Origin: Caulobacter sp. Root343
Lineage (GTDB): Bacteria > Pseudomonadota > Alphaproteobacteria > Caulobacterales > Caulobacteraceae
Assembly (NCBI RefSeq): GCF_001425745.1
Contig: NZ_LMDF01000011.1
Coordinates: 218,387 to 282,386, forward strand
Direction: 5' to 3'
DNA length: 64,000 nucleotides
Of the stretch, positions 1 through 8,968 are shown piece by piece. The translations under genes and the position numbers were made by a program. The number at the start of each line of letters is the position of its first letter. Position 1 is the stretch's first letter. The notes beneath the pieces were generated by a model. That model searched no databases. It saw only the letters and a list, made by a program, of their open reading frames with translations, and had not been told where the DNA came from.

Positions 1-569
1 GCACAATCATCGCTGTCCCCGTCGCAAGGGGAGGGCGCTTGGATCCGGCCCGAAGCGGCGATGGGGATAGGCTGAGCGGGGTCGCCGTTAGGTCCCCGGC
101 TGGCTCGTCAGGCCACGTGGCTTACTCTTTAGGAGCGCACGTGGGTGACGGACTTGTCGGGACAAGGCCGAGCGGCGAAACGACAGGGCGGTGATCGTAC
201 AAGCCGCCTATCGTGGATCGCCGAGCTGGAGACGGAGTAGCCGATCCAGTTGGTCCACGCCCGTCCGGGGGTAGCGGAGGCCCGAGCAGACAACGCTCAC
301 GCCCGCCGTCCTCACGGCAGAGAACAGCCTGGCGGAGCGGTAAGCGAGCCGAAACACACAAACACCCACGGTCATCCGGGTTCGCCCGGCCGCTCCGTCG
401 CCTCCCCACACACCTTCAGCGGCAAGCCGCGTGAAGCGGCGAAGCCATGGTCGCGGTTGACCCAACCCCAGGCAAACTCCCTCCGCTTTCAGACGAAAGC
501 CGTTTCATCCGGCCCTGAAAGCGCCTAGGTAAGCCTCAACCTGAGCATAACTTACCAGGGACCAGGAAG
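1..569. other. Non-coding leader region upstream of proA
   Basis: No reading frame here looks like a protein: the open frames are Arg/Pro/Gly-rich and show no domain or good ribosome site. The stretch does contain self-complementary elements. GGAGCGG near 333 can pair with CCGCTCC near 392. CGCTTTCAG at 484-492 pairs with CTGAAAGCG at 515-523. GGTAAG at 528-533 pairs with CTTACC at 551-556, around a smaller CTCA/TGAG stem. The last two hairpins sit directly before the proA ribosome site. I checked for RNase P, tmRNA and tRNA signatures by eye and did not find them. No proB tail is visible. Confidence 0.5.
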
Positions 570-1844
570 ATGGACGACGCGGGCGCGAGCCTCCAGGCGA
601 CGATGGCGGGGATGGGCCGGACGGCCCGCGAGGGCGCGCGCGCTCTGCGCCTGGCCACGCCAGAGCAGCGCACCGCCGCCATCCGGGCCATGGCCGCCGC
701 GATCCGCGAGGACGCCGCCGCGATCCTGGCCGCCAACGCCAAGGACCTGGCCCGCGCCGGCGCCAACGGCCTGACCGCGCCGATGCAGGAGCGCCTGCTG
801 CTGGACGAGGCGCGCCTGGAGGGCGTCGCCGCCGGCGTCGAGGCCGTGGCCGCCATTGCCGACCCGATCGGCGTGGCCACCGCGCGCTGGACCCGGCCCA
901 ACGGTCTGGACATCAGCCGCGTCCGCACCCCGATCGGCGTGATCGCCATGATCTATGAGAGCCGCCCGAACGTGACCGCCGACGCGGCGGCGCTGTGCGT
1001 GCGCTCGGGCAATGCGGTGATCCTGCGCGGCGGCTCGGAGTGCATCCACTCCAACCTCGCCATCCACGCGGCGATCGAGCGCGGCCTCAAGAGCGCCGGC
1101 CTGCCCGCCGCCGCCGTCCAGGCGGTGAAGACGTCCGACCGCGCCGCCGTCGGCGCGATCCTCTCGGGCCTCGACAAGGCCATCGACCTGATCATCCCGC
1201 GCGGCGGCAAGAGCCTGGTCGCCCGCGTCCAGGCCGAGGCCCGCGCCCCGGTGCTGGGCCACCTCGAGGGCCTGAACCACGTGTTCGTCCACGCGGCCGC
1301 CGATCCGAAGAAAGCCGTGGACATCGTCGTCAACGCCAAGCTGCGCCGGGTGTCGGTCTGTGGCGCGGCAGAGACCCTGCTGGTCGACAAGGCCGCCGCC
1401 GAGCGCCTGCTGCCGCCGATCGCCGACGCCCTGATCAAGGCCGGCTGCGAGCTGCGCGGCGACGCGACGGCCCGGGCCATCGAGCCGACCATGAGGAAGG
1501 CGACGGCGCAGGACTGGACCACCGAATATCTGGCCCCGATCCTGGCCGTGGCCGTGGTCGACGGCGTGGCCGGCGCGGCGGCGCACATCGCCGCCTACGG
1601 CTCGGGCCACACCGACGCCATCGTCACCGAGGACGCGGCCGCCGCCGACGCCTTCGTGAGCGAGGTCGACAGCGCCATCGTGCTGGTCAACGCCTCGACC
1701 CAGTTCGCCGACGGCGGCGAGTTCGGCTTCGGGGCCGAGATCGGCATCGCCACAGACAAGCTTCATGCCCGCGGCCCGGTCGGGGCCGAGCAACTGACGA
1801 CGTTCAAATATGTGGTTCGCGGGACCGGCCAGACTCGTCCCTGA
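570..1844 (+). CDS. proA: Glutamate-5-semialdehyde dehydrogenase (gamma-glutamyl phosphate reductase)
   Basis: Cytosolic NADPH-dependent enzyme of proline synthesis that reduces gamma-glutamyl phosphate, the ProB product, to glutamate-5-semialdehyde. The 424-residue length is normal for ProA. The aldehyde-dehydrogenase fold is clear: the substrate/cofactor segment has [15 protein letters not shown], and the catalytic cysteine lies in [14 protein letters not shown] near residue 268. The family usually has CNxAET, so CGAAET is a small variation. The ATG at 570 follows AGGAAG. Its stop lies inside the first codons of the longer nadD reading, so the two genes are probably translated together. proB is not adjacent on the sequence seen. 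Confidence 0.96.
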   Translation: MDDAGASLQATMAGMGRTAREGARALRLATPEQRTAAIRAMAAAIREDAAAILAANAKDLARAGANGLTAPMQERLLLDEARLEGVAAGVEAVAAIADPIGVATARWTRPNGLDISRVRTPIGVIAMIYESRPNVTADAAALCVRSGNAVILRGGSECIHSNLAIHAAIERGLKSAGLPAAAVQAVKTSDRAAVGAILSGLDKAIDLIIPRGGKSLVARVQAEARAPVLGHLEGLNHVFVHAAADPKKAVDIVVNAKLRRVSVCGAAETLLVDKAAAERLLPPIADALIKAGCELRGDATARAIEPTMRKATAQDWTTEYLAPILAVAVVDGVAGAAAHIAAYGSGHTDAIVTEDAAAADAFVSEVDSAIVLVNASTQFADGGEFGFGAEIGIATDKLHARGPVGAEQLTTFKYVVRGTGQTRP

Positions 1845-2460
1845 GGCCGGTCGGCCCAACGCCCAGCGCCTCGGGTTCCACCTGGAGCCCGGGATGCGCG
1901 TCGGCCTGTTCGGCGGCAGCTTCAACCCGGCGCACGAGGGCCACGCCCACGTCGCCGAGACGGCCATGCGCCGGCTGGAGCTGGACCGCGTCCTCTGGCT
2001 GGTGTCGCCGCAGAACCCGCTGAAGTCCGCCCACGAGACCCGCCCGCTGGCCGAGCGCCTGGCCGAGGCCCGTCGCTGGGCGCGCGGCTCGGGGATGATC
2101 GTCTCCGACGCCGAGACCCGCCTGGGCTCGCAATATACGATCGACACCCTGCGGGTGCTGCGGGCGCGTTTTCCGGGCGTGAAGTTCGTCTGGGTGATGG
2201 GCGCCGACAGCCTGGCCACCTTCCACCGCTGGCGCGGCTGGACCCAGATCATGCGCGAGGTCCCGGTGGCGGTGATCTCGCGGCCGTGGGCGGCGCTGAA
2301 GGCCCGCACCTCGCCCGCCGCCCGCCGTTTCGCCTTCGCCCGCTGGCCCGCCAGCGCCGCCGCCAAGCTGCCGGACGCCACCGCGCCGGCCTGGGTCTAT
2401 CTGACCGGACCGCTGAATTTCGCGTCCTCCACCGCCATGCGATCGAGGCAAAAAGGCTAA
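1810..2460 (+). CDS. nadD: Nicotinate-nucleotide adenylyltransferase
   Basis: Transfers AMP from ATP to nicotinate mononucleotide to form deamido-NAD in NAD synthesis. The nucleotidyltransferase signature [14 protein letters not shown] is present near residue 31, and the C-terminal SSTAMRSR matches the family's S-x-T-x-x-R block. The start is uncertain. The ATG at 1810 gives 216 residues and overlaps proA by 35 nt. An internal ATG at 1894 has GGAG six bases upstream and gives 188 residues. I kept the longer form because related alphaproteobacterial proteins carry a short conserved segment before the GLFGGSF motif. The C-terminus is basic and short. Confidence 0.93.
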   Translation: MWFAGPARLVPEAGRPNAQRLGFHLEPGMRVGLFGGSFNPAHEGHAHVAETAMRRLELDRVLWLVSPQNPLKSAHETRPLAERLAEARRWARGSGMIVSDAETRLGSQYTIDTLRVLRARFPGVKFVWVMGADSLATFHRWRGWTQIMREVPVAVISRPWAALKARTSPAARRFAFARWPASAAAKLPDATAPAWVYLTGPLNFASSTAMRSRQKG

Positions 2461-2598
2461 AAGCCAAGCTTTTCAGCGTTGCCCGAACGCCTCAAGCGCT
2501 CGGTCGAATCGACGCGCCGGCGCCCTTTCTGGCGCGCCCCCTCACCTTTTCCTCAATTCCATGCTATGGAGGTTATCCACAGCGACCCCATAAGGAGC

Positions 2599-3036
2599 AT
2601 GACGCTGCGTAGCGACATCGCGCACAGTGCGCACGAGGGACCGGCCGGCGCCGAGTCCTCGATTGAAACGCCGGGCCTGAGTCCGGCCCTCGACATCAAG
2701 GCGCTGGAGCGCCTTATCCTGACCCGCCTGGACGACGACAAGGCGCAGGACATCGTCCACATCGACCTGACGGACAAGAGCTCGGTCGCCGACAGCCTAA
2801 TCGTGGCGTCCGGCCGTTCGCACCGTCACGTCGGCGCTTTGGCCGATCACCTGCTGCGGGCGCTGAAGGAAAACGGCTACGGCAAGGCGCGGGTCGAAGG
2901 CCTGCCGCACTGCGACTGGGTGCTGATCGACGCCGGCGACGTCGTCATCCACCTGTTCCGCCCCGAGGTGCGCAGCTTCTACAACATCGAGAAGATCTGG
3001 GCGGTCGACGCCCCGCACCGCACCGCGGCGAACTGA
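2599..3036 (+). CDS. rsfS: Ribosome silencing factor RsfS (Iojap/YbeB family)
   Basis: Binds ribosomal protein L14 on the 50S subunit and blocks subunit joining during starvation. The Iojap domain spans about residues 35-140: AQDIVHIDLTDKSSVADSLI, then SGRSHRHVGALADHL, then DWVLIDAGDVVIHLF and YNIEKIW. The frame is open from 2479, but the ATG at 2599 with AAGGAG just before it gives 145 residues, a normal size. The spacing of that site is tight, so the ATG at 2566 remains possible. It lies between nadD and rlmH, the usual bacterial neighbourhood for rsfS. Confidence 0.93.
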   Translation: MTLRSDIAHSAHEGPAGAESSIETPGLSPALDIKALERLILTRLDDDKAQDIVHIDLTDKSSVADSLIVASGRSHRHVGALADHLLRALKENGYGKARVEGLPHCDWVLIDAGDVVIHLFRPEVRSFYNIEKIWAVDAPHRTAAN

Positions 3037-3147
3037 TCTCTCGTGCTCGGCCGCCGTCCTGAAAGGGTCGGCGGCCTTGAGCGCTTTTGAGACCTGGCGC
3101 GTGGCGGGCGCCAAAACCGCTCACACTTTCGGCTGCCACGCTTGCCC

Positions 3148-3612
3148 ATGAAAATCACCGTCCTCACCGTTGGGAAGCTGGGCCGCATGGTCGAGGCGCA
3201 GCTGGCGCTCGACTACGCGTCCCGCGCCACCGCCTCGGGCCGCGCCCTGGCGCTCGGGCCGGTCGAGATCCTGGAGGTCGAGGCCCGCAAGCCCGGCAAG
3301 GCCGCCGAGGCCGAGGTGCTCCGCCCGCACCTGGAGGGCGCCCACGTCATCGCCTGCGACGAGCACGGCAAGGTCCACAAGAGCCGCGTCTTCGCCGATC
3401 ATCTCGCCAAGCTGCGCGACGACGGGACGCGACGAGTCGTCTTCCTGATCGGCGGGGCCGACGGCCTGGATCCTTCAATCCTGTCCACTGCCAACGAGAG
3501 CATGGCCTTCGGGCCGCAGACCTGGCCGCACGCCCTGGCCCGGGCGATGCTGGCCGAACAGATCTATCGCGCCGCCACCATCCTCTCGGGCTCGCCCTAC
3601 CACCGCGACTAG
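3148..3612 (+). CDS. rlmH: 23S rRNA (pseudouridine-1915-N3)-methyltransferase
   Basis: SPOUT-class enzyme that methylates pseudouridine 1915 in helix 69 of 23S rRNA on the assembled 70S ribosome. The SAM-binding trefoil knot is recognisable from FLIGGADGLDP and the C-terminal LARAMLAEQIYRAATILSG ending in SPYHRD, which is highly conserved in RlmH. An in-frame TTG at 3142 would add two residues; I chose the ATG at 3148. The 154-residue length is normal. rsfS and rlmH are commonly adjacent, and the EnvC-like gene begins 15 nt after the stop. Confidence 0.95.
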   Translation: MKITVLTVGKLGRMVEAQLALDYASRATASGRALALGPVEILEVEARKPGKAAEAEVLRPHLEGAHVIACDEHGKVHKSRVFADHLAKLRDDGTRRVVFLIGGADGLDPSILSTANESMAFGPQTWPHALARAMLAEQIYRAATILSGSPYHRD

Positions 3613-3627
3613 GGCAATAAGGTCGCG

Positions 3628-4698
3628 ATGCTTCGCCGCCCCCTGGTCATTGGCCTTCTCGTCGCCGCCCTCGCCGTTCCCACGGCCGTGGTCGGCTGGC
3701 AGCGCGCCGATCGGGCGATCGAAGCCCAGCGCGCGAGGGACCGCCAGACCGCCGCCGACACCCGCCGCGAGATCCAGGACCTGCGGGCCGAGCTGGACCG
3801 CCTGGACCATGCCCGCATCTCCGCCGGGACGGACGTCGGCGCCAAGCGCGCCCGGCTGGAGGCCCTGAACGCCCGCGAGCGCTCGATCCTGGCCGAGCTG
3901 GGCCGCAACCGGCAGCGGCTGTCGCTGCTGCTGTCGGCCCTGCAGCTGTTCCGCCGCGATCCGCCGCCGGCCCTGCTGGTCTCGCCCGCCAACGCCCGCG
4001 ACGCGGTGCGGGCGGCGATCCTGATCCGCGCCATGACCCCGGAGCTGCAACATCGCGCCGACGCCTATGCTCGCCAAGCCACGGCCGTCGGAACCCTGCG
4101 CCGCGAGGCCGCCGCCGCCTCGGCCGAGCTGTTCACCGCCGAGAGCGTGGTCGCCGACCGCAAGGGCGAGATCGAGCGGCTGATCATCGAGAAGACCCAG
4201 CTGGAACGCGCCTACGCCCAGGAAGCCCTGACCCAGGATAACGAACTGCGCACCCTGGGCGCCCTGACCGACGGCCTGAACACGCACGGGGATGGCCGGG
4301 TCGAGCCGACCGGCCCTCTCACCCTCCGCGCGCCGGCGGTCGGGGCCATCGTCCGCCGCTTCGGCCAGGAGATGCCGGCCGGCGGCCGGTCGCCCGGCCT
4401 GACCCTGCGCACCGGCAAGGGCCTCACGGTCAACGCCCCCGCCGCCGGAATCGTCGAATATGCCGGCGCGCTGAACGGCTGGGGCGCGGTGCTCATCCTG
4501 CGGTCACAAGGCGCCTATCACGTGGTCCTGGCCGGCCTGGATCAGATCACCGCCTCACCCGGACAATCTGTCGCGGCCGGCGCCCCCATCGGGAAGATGC
4601 CGGATCATGTATCTTCTGATCCGGAACTCTATCTCGAGGTCCGTGAGAACGGCGCGCCGGCGGACCCGGAACGCTGGCTCAAACAGGAGTCGCGGTAG
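3628..4698 (+). CDS. EnvC-like murein hydrolase activator (LytM domain, degenerate)
   Basis: Envelope protein with an N-terminal membrane segment or signal (residues 5-24), long coiled coils (about 28-230), and a C-terminal LytM/M23-type domain (about 245-350). In active M23 peptidases the zinc ligands lie in HxxxD and HxH. Here the matching positions read GLTLRTGKG and LYLEVREN, so the histidines are gone and the domain is predicted to be inactive. That is the pattern of EnvC, which activates amidases at the division site. Caulobacter has an EnvC-type LytM factor called LdpF, and this may be its orthologue (inference). It lies just upstream of ctpA, as in many alphaproteobacteria. Confidence 0.85.
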   Translation: MLRRPLVIGLLVAALAVPTAVVGWQRADRAIEAQRARDRQTAADTRREIQDLRAELDRLDHARISAGTDVGAKRARLEALNARERSILAELGRNRQRLSLLLSALQLFRRDPPPALLVSPANARDAVRAAILIRAMTPELQHRADAYARQATAVGTLRREAAAASAELFTAESVVADRKGEIERLIIEKTQLERAYAQEALTQDNELRTLGALTDGLNTHGDGRVEPTGPLTLRAPAVGAIVRRFGQEMPAGGRSPGLTLRTGKGLTVNAPAAGIVEYAGALNGWGAVLILRSQGAYHVVLAGLDQITASPGQSVAAGAPIGKMPDHVSSDPELYLEVRENGAPADPERWLKQESR

Positions 4699-4744
4699 AC
4701 GACTTTTTCGGTAATGGTGGCCGTAATTATACCAACGGCTACTG

Positions 4745-4798
4745 CTAGAGCCTGTCGGGTTCTGATGTTTCCATCTGAACCCGATCAACAGGCTCTAG
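4745..4798. repeat. Palindromic intergenic element
   Basis: A 54-nt inverted repeat between the EnvC-like gene and ctpA. CTAGAGCCTGT pairs with ACAGGCTCTAG, and CGGGTTC pairs with GAACCCG, with a small bulge between. A second palindrome, GAGCGCGTT-C-AACGCGCTC, follows at about 4811-4829. The arrangement resembles dispersed repeats of Caulobacter-type genomes. A run of T residues does not follow, so it is not a standard intrinsic terminator. The short open frame across it (4714-4896) looks like chance. Confidence 0.7.
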
Positions 4799-4895
4799 AT
4801 CCAAAGTTGGAGCGCGTTCAACGCGCTCTGGGGTTGGACGGGGCTAAACAATCGAAAGCGGCGCCACGCGCCGCCAGGGAGCCTTCTGGGCCTTA

Positions 4896-6287
4896 ATGCG
4901 CAAGTATCTGCTCATCGGAGTTTCGGCCTTCGTCCTCGGCGCGGGGGCCATGGCCTATGTCAGTCCCATCGCCCAGGCGAACAACGCCCCCAAGACCAAG
5001 ACCTACAAGATGCTGGAGCTCTTCGGCGACGTGCTGGGCACGGTCGAGGACCAGTACGTCACCGAGGTCGACGACAAGAAGCTGATCGAGGCGGCGCTGG
5101 ACGGCATGCTGACCAGCCTCGACCCGCACTCGGGCTACCTGTCGCCCGACAGCTACGAGGACATGCAGGACACCACCCGCGGTGAATATGGCGGCCTCGG
5201 CATCGAGGTCACCAGCGAGGACGGCGTGGTCAAGGTGATCTCGCCGATGGACGGCACCCCGGCCTCGCGCGCGGGCATCCAGGCCGGCGACTACATCACC
5301 GCCGTCAACGGCCAGAGCGTCCTGGGCCTGACCGTCACCGAAGCCGTCAAGCAGATGCGCGGCGTGGCCGGCGAAGCGGTCACCCTGACCATCGCCCGCG
5401 ACAAGACCGATCCGTTCGACGTGAAACTGGTCCGCGAAGTCATCAAGCCCAAGGCCGCCATCGCCAAGATGGAAGGCGACTACGGCTATGTCCGCCTGCC
5501 CGGTTTCAACGAGAAGGCCACCGACGCCCTGGTCAGCTCGATCAACGAGCTGAAGACCAAGAACCCGCAGATGAAGGGCCTGATCCTCGACCTGCGCAAC
5601 AATCCCGGCGGCCTGCTGGACCAGGCGGTCGGCGTGGCCGACGTGTTCCTGGACGGCGGCGAGGTGGTCAGCCAGCGCGGCCGCGACCCGCGCAACATCC
5701 AGCGCTACAACGCCCGCCCCGGCGACCTGCTGAACGGCATGAAGTTGGTCGTGCTGATCAACCAGGGCTCGGCCTCGGCGGCGGAAATCGTCGCCGGCGC
5801 GCTGCAGGATCGCCATCGCGCCGAACTGGTCGGCCTGACCAGCTTCGGCAAGGGTTCGGTCCAGACCGTGATCCCGCTGCGCGGCGGGGCCGACGGCGCT
5901 CTGAAGCTGACCACGGCCCGCTACTTCACGCCGTCGGGCCGCTCGATCCAGAAGACCGGCATCGCCCCGGACCTCGAGGTCGCCCAGACCCGCGACCAGG
6001 CCCAGGACATCGCTAACCGCGTCTGGTTCAGCGAAGCCAGCTTCAAGAACGCGCTGAATGCCGACGAGGGCAAGACCCGCCTGGGCGTCCACACCCCGGC
6101 CGAGGCGCCGCCGACCGGTTTCGACGACAAGAAGGACGACTTCCAGCTGCAGCGGGCCATCGCCGTGCTGAAGGCCGGTTCGGTCGCCGCCACGCCGAAG
6201 CTGCCCAAGCCCGCCGCCAAGATCGCCGAGGTCACCGCCAAGGCGGCCGCGGCGGCCAACAAGACGCCGGTCACCGAGACCAAGTAG
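4896..6287 (+). CDS. ctpA: Carboxy-terminal processing protease (S41 family)
   Basis: Periplasmic, membrane-anchored serine protease that trims or degrades envelope proteins from the C-terminus. Order of elements in the 463 residues: signal/anchor (1-28), N-terminal helical part, PDZ domain (about 90-175) with GLGIEV and AGIQAGDYI, then the S41 core with the serine in [11 protein letters not shown] and the lysine in [10 protein letters not shown]. The C-terminus ends in a Lys/Ala/Pro-rich tail after residue 420. The gene normally sits next to envC-like and DUF610 genes. Here the DUF610 gene is displaced about 4 kb downstream by an accessory insertion. Confidence 0.95.
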   Translation: MRKYLLIGVSAFVLGAGAMAYVSPIAQANNAPKTKTYKMLELFGDVLGTVEDQYVTEVDDKKLIEAALDGMLTSLDPHSGYLSPDSYEDMQDTTRGEYGGLGIEVTSEDGVVKVISPMDGTPASRAGIQAGDYITAVNGQSVLGLTVTEAVKQMRGVAGEAVTLTIARDKTDPFDVKLVREVIKPKAAIAKMEGDYGYVRLPGFNEKATDALVSSINELKTKNPQMKGLILDLRNNPGGLLDQAVGVADVFLDGGEVVSQRGRDPRNIQRYNARPGDLLNGMKLVVLINQGSASAAEIVAGALQDRHRAELVGLTSFGKGSVQTVIPLRGGADGALKLTTARYFTPSGRSIQKTGIAPDLEVAQTRDQAQDIANRVWFSEASFKNALNADEGKTRLGVHTPAEAPPTGFDDKKDDFQLQRAIAVLKAGSVAATPKLPKPAAKIAEVTAKAAAAANKTPVTETK

Positions 6288-6312
6288 GGCGTCTCGCCTG
6301 ACTGAAGATCAG

Positions 6313-6343
6313 CGCCGCTCCGGGAAACCGGGGCGGCGTTTTT
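6313..6343 (+). terminator. Intrinsic terminator after ctpA
   Basis: GC-rich hairpin, CGCCGCTCCGG pairing with CCGGGGCGGCG around a GAAA-like loop, followed by TTTTT. It lies 26 nt after the ctpA stop, so it probably ends the proA-ctpA transcript. Confidence 0.85.
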
Positions 6344-6416
6344 CATGTCCGCAATTCTGTCCTGGCCGGCGGCGGCTTCACCGCTATGGTCCCCGAACAC
6401 CGTTCCGGGAGAGCGC

Positions 6417-7247
6417 ATGTCCCTGTCCATTCTCGCCGCCCTCGCCCTGGCCGCGACCGCCCCCAAACCGTTGCTACCCGGGATCGTCGACACCCCGGCC
6501 ACCGAGGTCCGCCCCGCCTTCAGCCCCGACGGGCGCTGCATCCTGTGGGGGTCGATCACCACCCAGGGCGACTGGAAGATCCTGCAGACGTGTCGGGAAA
6601 GTGAAGGATGGTCCAAGCCCGCGCCGGTAGCGTTCGACACGCCCGCCAACGAGTTCGACCCCGCCTTCTCACCGGACGGCCGCACCGTCTACTTCTTCTC
6701 CAACCGGCCCGGCGGCGCGGGCGGCGACGACCTGTGGGCGGTCGAACGGGATCCCGGAACCCTGGCCTTCGGGACGCCACGAAATCTCGGTCCGCGCTTC
6801 AACACCGCCGGCGACGAGTGGGCGCCGAGTCCCACCAACGACGGCAAGCTGATCTTCTCCTCGAACGGCCACGGCGGGGCTGGCGGCCAGGACCTGTTCG
6901 AGGGCGACCTGGCCGGAGACGCGCCGGTCCGCAACCTCGGCCCCGGCGTCAACGGCCCCAAGGACGACTTCGACGCCGCCCTGCTGGCTGGCGGGAAAAG
7001 TCTGGTCTTCGCCTCGGGCGACCTGAAGGCCGAGACCGGCGTGCTGCTGCACGTCGCCCGGCGCGGCGCCGACGGGAGGTTCACGGGCCGGCGGGCCCTG
7101 GCCGCGCCGGTCAACTGCTCGGCCGAGATCAACAACGGGCCGGCGATCGATCCGCGCCGGCCCGAAGTCTTCTTCTACTCAGCCTATTGCCCGGCCCTGG
7201 GCCTGGGTCGGATGGACATCTTCGAGGTCCCCGTTCCCAGCCGCTGA
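6417..7247 (+). CDS. PD40 (TolB-like beta-propeller) protein
   Basis: Predicted exported protein with a short hydrophobic N-terminus (SLSILAALALAAT) and several WD40-like PD40 blades, each with an FSPDGR-type motif: RPAFSPDGRCILW, DPAFSPDGRTVYFFSN, SPTNDGKLIFSSN. Such propellers occur in TolB and in OmpA/peptidase-linked surface proteins, but this one has no extra domain, so its partner is unknown. I chose the ATG at 6417 (GGGAGAG before it) over the one at 6345, which lies in the ctpA terminator. Its 3' end overlaps the convergent GNAT gene by about 70 nt. Confidence 0.8.
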   Translation: MSLSILAALALAATAPKPLLPGIVDTPATEVRPAFSPDGRCILWGSITTQGDWKILQTCRESEGWSKPAPVAFDTPANEFDPAFSPDGRTVYFFSNRPGGAGGDDLWAVERDPGTLAFGTPRNLGPRFNTAGDEWAPSPTNDGKLIFSSNGHGGAGGQDLFEGDLAGDAPVRNLGPGVNGPKDDFDAALLAGGKSLVFASGDLKAETGVLLHVARRGADGRFTGRRALAAPVNCSAEINNGPAIDPRRPEVFFYSAYCPALGLGRMDIFEVPVPSR

Positions 7248-7688
7248 GGCCAGCGCCAGGCCGTACTCGACGAAGGCCGTCTCGCGGGTCCAGCCAAGCC
7301 CTTCGTAGAGCGCCTGGGCCGATCGGTTCTCGACCCCGGTGACCAGCGACAGCCCGGCCGCGCCGACCCGGCGGGCGTGGGCGACCGCCGCCTCGACCAG
7401 GGCCCGTCCCGCGCCGGTCCGTCGGTGGTCGGCCTCCACATAGAGGTCGTTCAGGACGAAGGTCCGCGAGGTCCCGATCGACGAGAAGCCGGGATAGAGT
7501 TGGACGAAACCGATCGCCGTCTCCCCCTCGACGGCCAGGAACACCACCGACTCGCCGTTCCGCAGACGCTCGCCCAGGAAGCGGCGGGCGCGCTCGAGGT
7601 CGGACGGCTTGCCGTAGAACTGGCGATAGCGGTCGAACAGCGGCGCGACCAAGTCGAGGTCGGCCGGCAGGGCGCGATGCACGATCAT
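7179..7688 (-). CDS. GNAT-family N-acetyltransferase
   Basis: 169-residue acetyltransferase. The acetyl-CoA-binding motif A is visible as VEADHRRTGAGRALVEAAV (R/Q-x-x-G-x-G/A), followed by ENRSAQALYEGLGW, the usual motif B. The substrate cannot be told from sequence. The ATG at 7688 overlaps the TGA of the upstream gene as ATGA, so it is the last gene of a three-gene minus-strand operon. The gene's 3' end runs into the opposing PD40 gene. Confidence 0.88.
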   Translation of the reverse strand: MIVHRALPADLDLVAPLFDRYRQFYGKPSDLERARRFLGERLRNGESVVFLAVEGETAIGFVQLYPGFSSIGTSRTFVLNDLYVEADHRRTGAGRALVEAAVAHARRVGAAGLSLVTGVENRSAQALYEGLGWTRETAFVEYGLALASAAGNGDLEDVHPTQAQGRAIG

Positions 7689-8266
7689 CCGGCCACCTTG
7701 CTGTAGCGCATGATCCAGTTGGTCTCCCAGGTCGCCCCGCCGTCCGGCGAAAAGGCCTGCTCCCATTGGGCCTCCATCGGCGACAGCGAGCGGAACTGGC
7801 CGCGCACCTTGATCGGCCGTCCCTCGAAGCTATCGTCGGACAGGAAGGTCCCCACGCCGCCCACGAACCGTCCGATGCCGGGCGTGTCGATCGTGTGCGG
7901 ATTGGCGGCGCTCAGATACCAGTCGGCCCAGGTGTCGGTCCTGGCGTCATAAGCCCGCAGGCCGAGGCCAGCGGTGGGCCCGGTCTCGCGGCGGGCCAGG
8001 CTCTCGTTGAGGTTCACGACGCCGCCCAGGAGGCTCTGGCATCTTGTCATCCCGCTGAACTCTTCCCAGTCGGCGTCCCCCGCCAGCCGCTTGCGCAGCC
8101 GGCGGTGACGAACAGTCCACGCGCCGAGGAAGAAGTCGAAATCGTGGATCGAGCCGCGCGCGCTCGACGGCGGCGTCTCGGCCGCGAAGGCTTCGCGGGC
8201 GGCGATCAGGGCCGGTGTGGTCAAGGCGAGACCCAGCAGGTCCCGCCGACAGAGGTCCAGGCTCAT
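7685..8266 (-). CDS. Exported protein of unknown function, paralogue of its upstream neighbour
   Basis: 193 residues with a twin-arginine-type leader (CRRDLLGLALTTPALIAA), pointing to Tat export. The mature part begins FDFFLGAWTVRHRRLRKRL and ends WEQAFSPDGGATWETNW. The next gene upstream has the same framework (FDLRVGKWTATHRRLKERL, WEQAFSPDGGKTWEVNW), so the two are tandem duplicates. The WxxxHRRL core and C-terminal DGGxTWExNW recall DUF1579-like lipocalin-type proteins (inference). The start at 8266 lies 2 nt after the neighbour's stop. No catalytic motif is evident. Confidence 0.8.
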   Translation of the reverse strand: MSLDLCRRDLLGLALTTPALIAAREAFAAETPPSSARGSIHDFDFFLGAWTVRHRRLRKRLAGDADWEEFSGMTRCQSLLGGVVNLNESLARRETGPTAGLGLRAYDARTDTWADWYLSAANPHTIDTPGIGRFVGGVGTFLSDDSFEGRPIKVRGQFRSLSPMEAQWEQAFSPDGGATWETNWIMRYSKVAG

Positions 8267-8268
8267 GC

Positions 8269-8838
8269 TCAATCGGCCTTCTGGAAGTCGGTGTACCAGT
8301 TGACCTCCCAGGTCTTGCCGCCGTCGGGCGAGAAGGCCTGCTCCCAGTGGGCCGTGGTCGCGGTGATGCCCGACCAGGTGAACCGCATCTTGATCGGCTT
8401 TCCGCGCAGGGTGTCGTCGGCGTAGAAGGTCCCGACGCCGTTGACGAACTTGCCCTTGACCGGAACGTCGATCACGCCCGGCCGGCGGGCGTCCAACCAC
8501 CAGATCGCCCACTCGCCCGTCGCCGGGTCATAGGCTCGCGTGGTGAAGCCCCAATAGTCGCCGTCCGGCAGGCGCAGCAGATTGTCGTCGGCGTTGCCCT
8601 GGCCGTTCAGCGTCTTCCACCAGACCTGCTCGCCGGTGAACGTCTCCCAGCGGGTGTCGCCCACCAGGCGCTCCTTCAGGCGACGGTGCGTGGCGGTCCA
8701 CTTGCCGACCCGCAGGTCGAAGGCGTGCAGGCCGGAGAGGTCCTGGCCGGCCTTGAGCTTGACGTTGTCCTGGTCGGCCCGGGCCGGCGCGGCCAGCGCC
8801 ACGGCGGCCAGCAGGCCCATTACGATCGATCGCTTCAT
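8269..8838 (-). CDS. Secreted protein of unknown function, first of a tandem pair
   Basis: 189 residues with a Sec signal peptide (MKRSIVMGLLAAVALAAPARA). The mature domain matches the following gene along its length, sharing the HRRLKERL block, the GVGTFYADDTLRGKPIK block and WEQAFSPDGGKTWEVNW. The ATG at 8838 has a strong GAGGAGG site. It is the first gene of the minus-strand operon and diverges from the MocR-type regulator across about 130 nt, so that regulator may control it (inference). Confidence 0.82.
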   Translation of the reverse strand: MKRSIVMGLLAAVALAAPARADQDNVKLKAGQDLSGLHAFDLRVGKWTATHRRLKERLVGDTRWETFTGEQVWWKTLNGQGNADDNLLRLPDGDYWGFTTRAYDPATGEWAIWWLDARRPGVIDVPVKGKFVNGVGTFYADDTLRGKPIKMRFTWSGITATTAHWEQAFSPDGGKTWEVNWYTDFQKAD

Positions 8839-8968
8839 GAGGTTCCTCCTCTGCCGCCACGGTTCTGCGACCGCCGGGCAATGCGGACGAGAGCCAATCC
8901 CGGCGAACCTCGGGGCGCCATTGGGGCGTGACTTGAGCTGGCGCGCGCCCGCGCGCACAAAGGCGGCG

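Noticed and set aside
1-569. RNase P RNA, tmRNA or proB remnant
   Set aside because: Hallmark sequences such as GAGGAAAGTCC, a tRNA-like GGTTCGA arm, or a PUA-domain frame are not present.
552-2381. 609-codon open frame on the minus strand opposite proA/nadD
   Set aside because: It is an antisense shadow caused by high GC; its translation is Gly/Arg/Ala-rich with no domain, while proA and nadD are certain.
4714-4896. 60-codon ORF before ctpA
   Set aside because: It runs through the palindromic repeat and lacks a ribosome site or protein-like composition.
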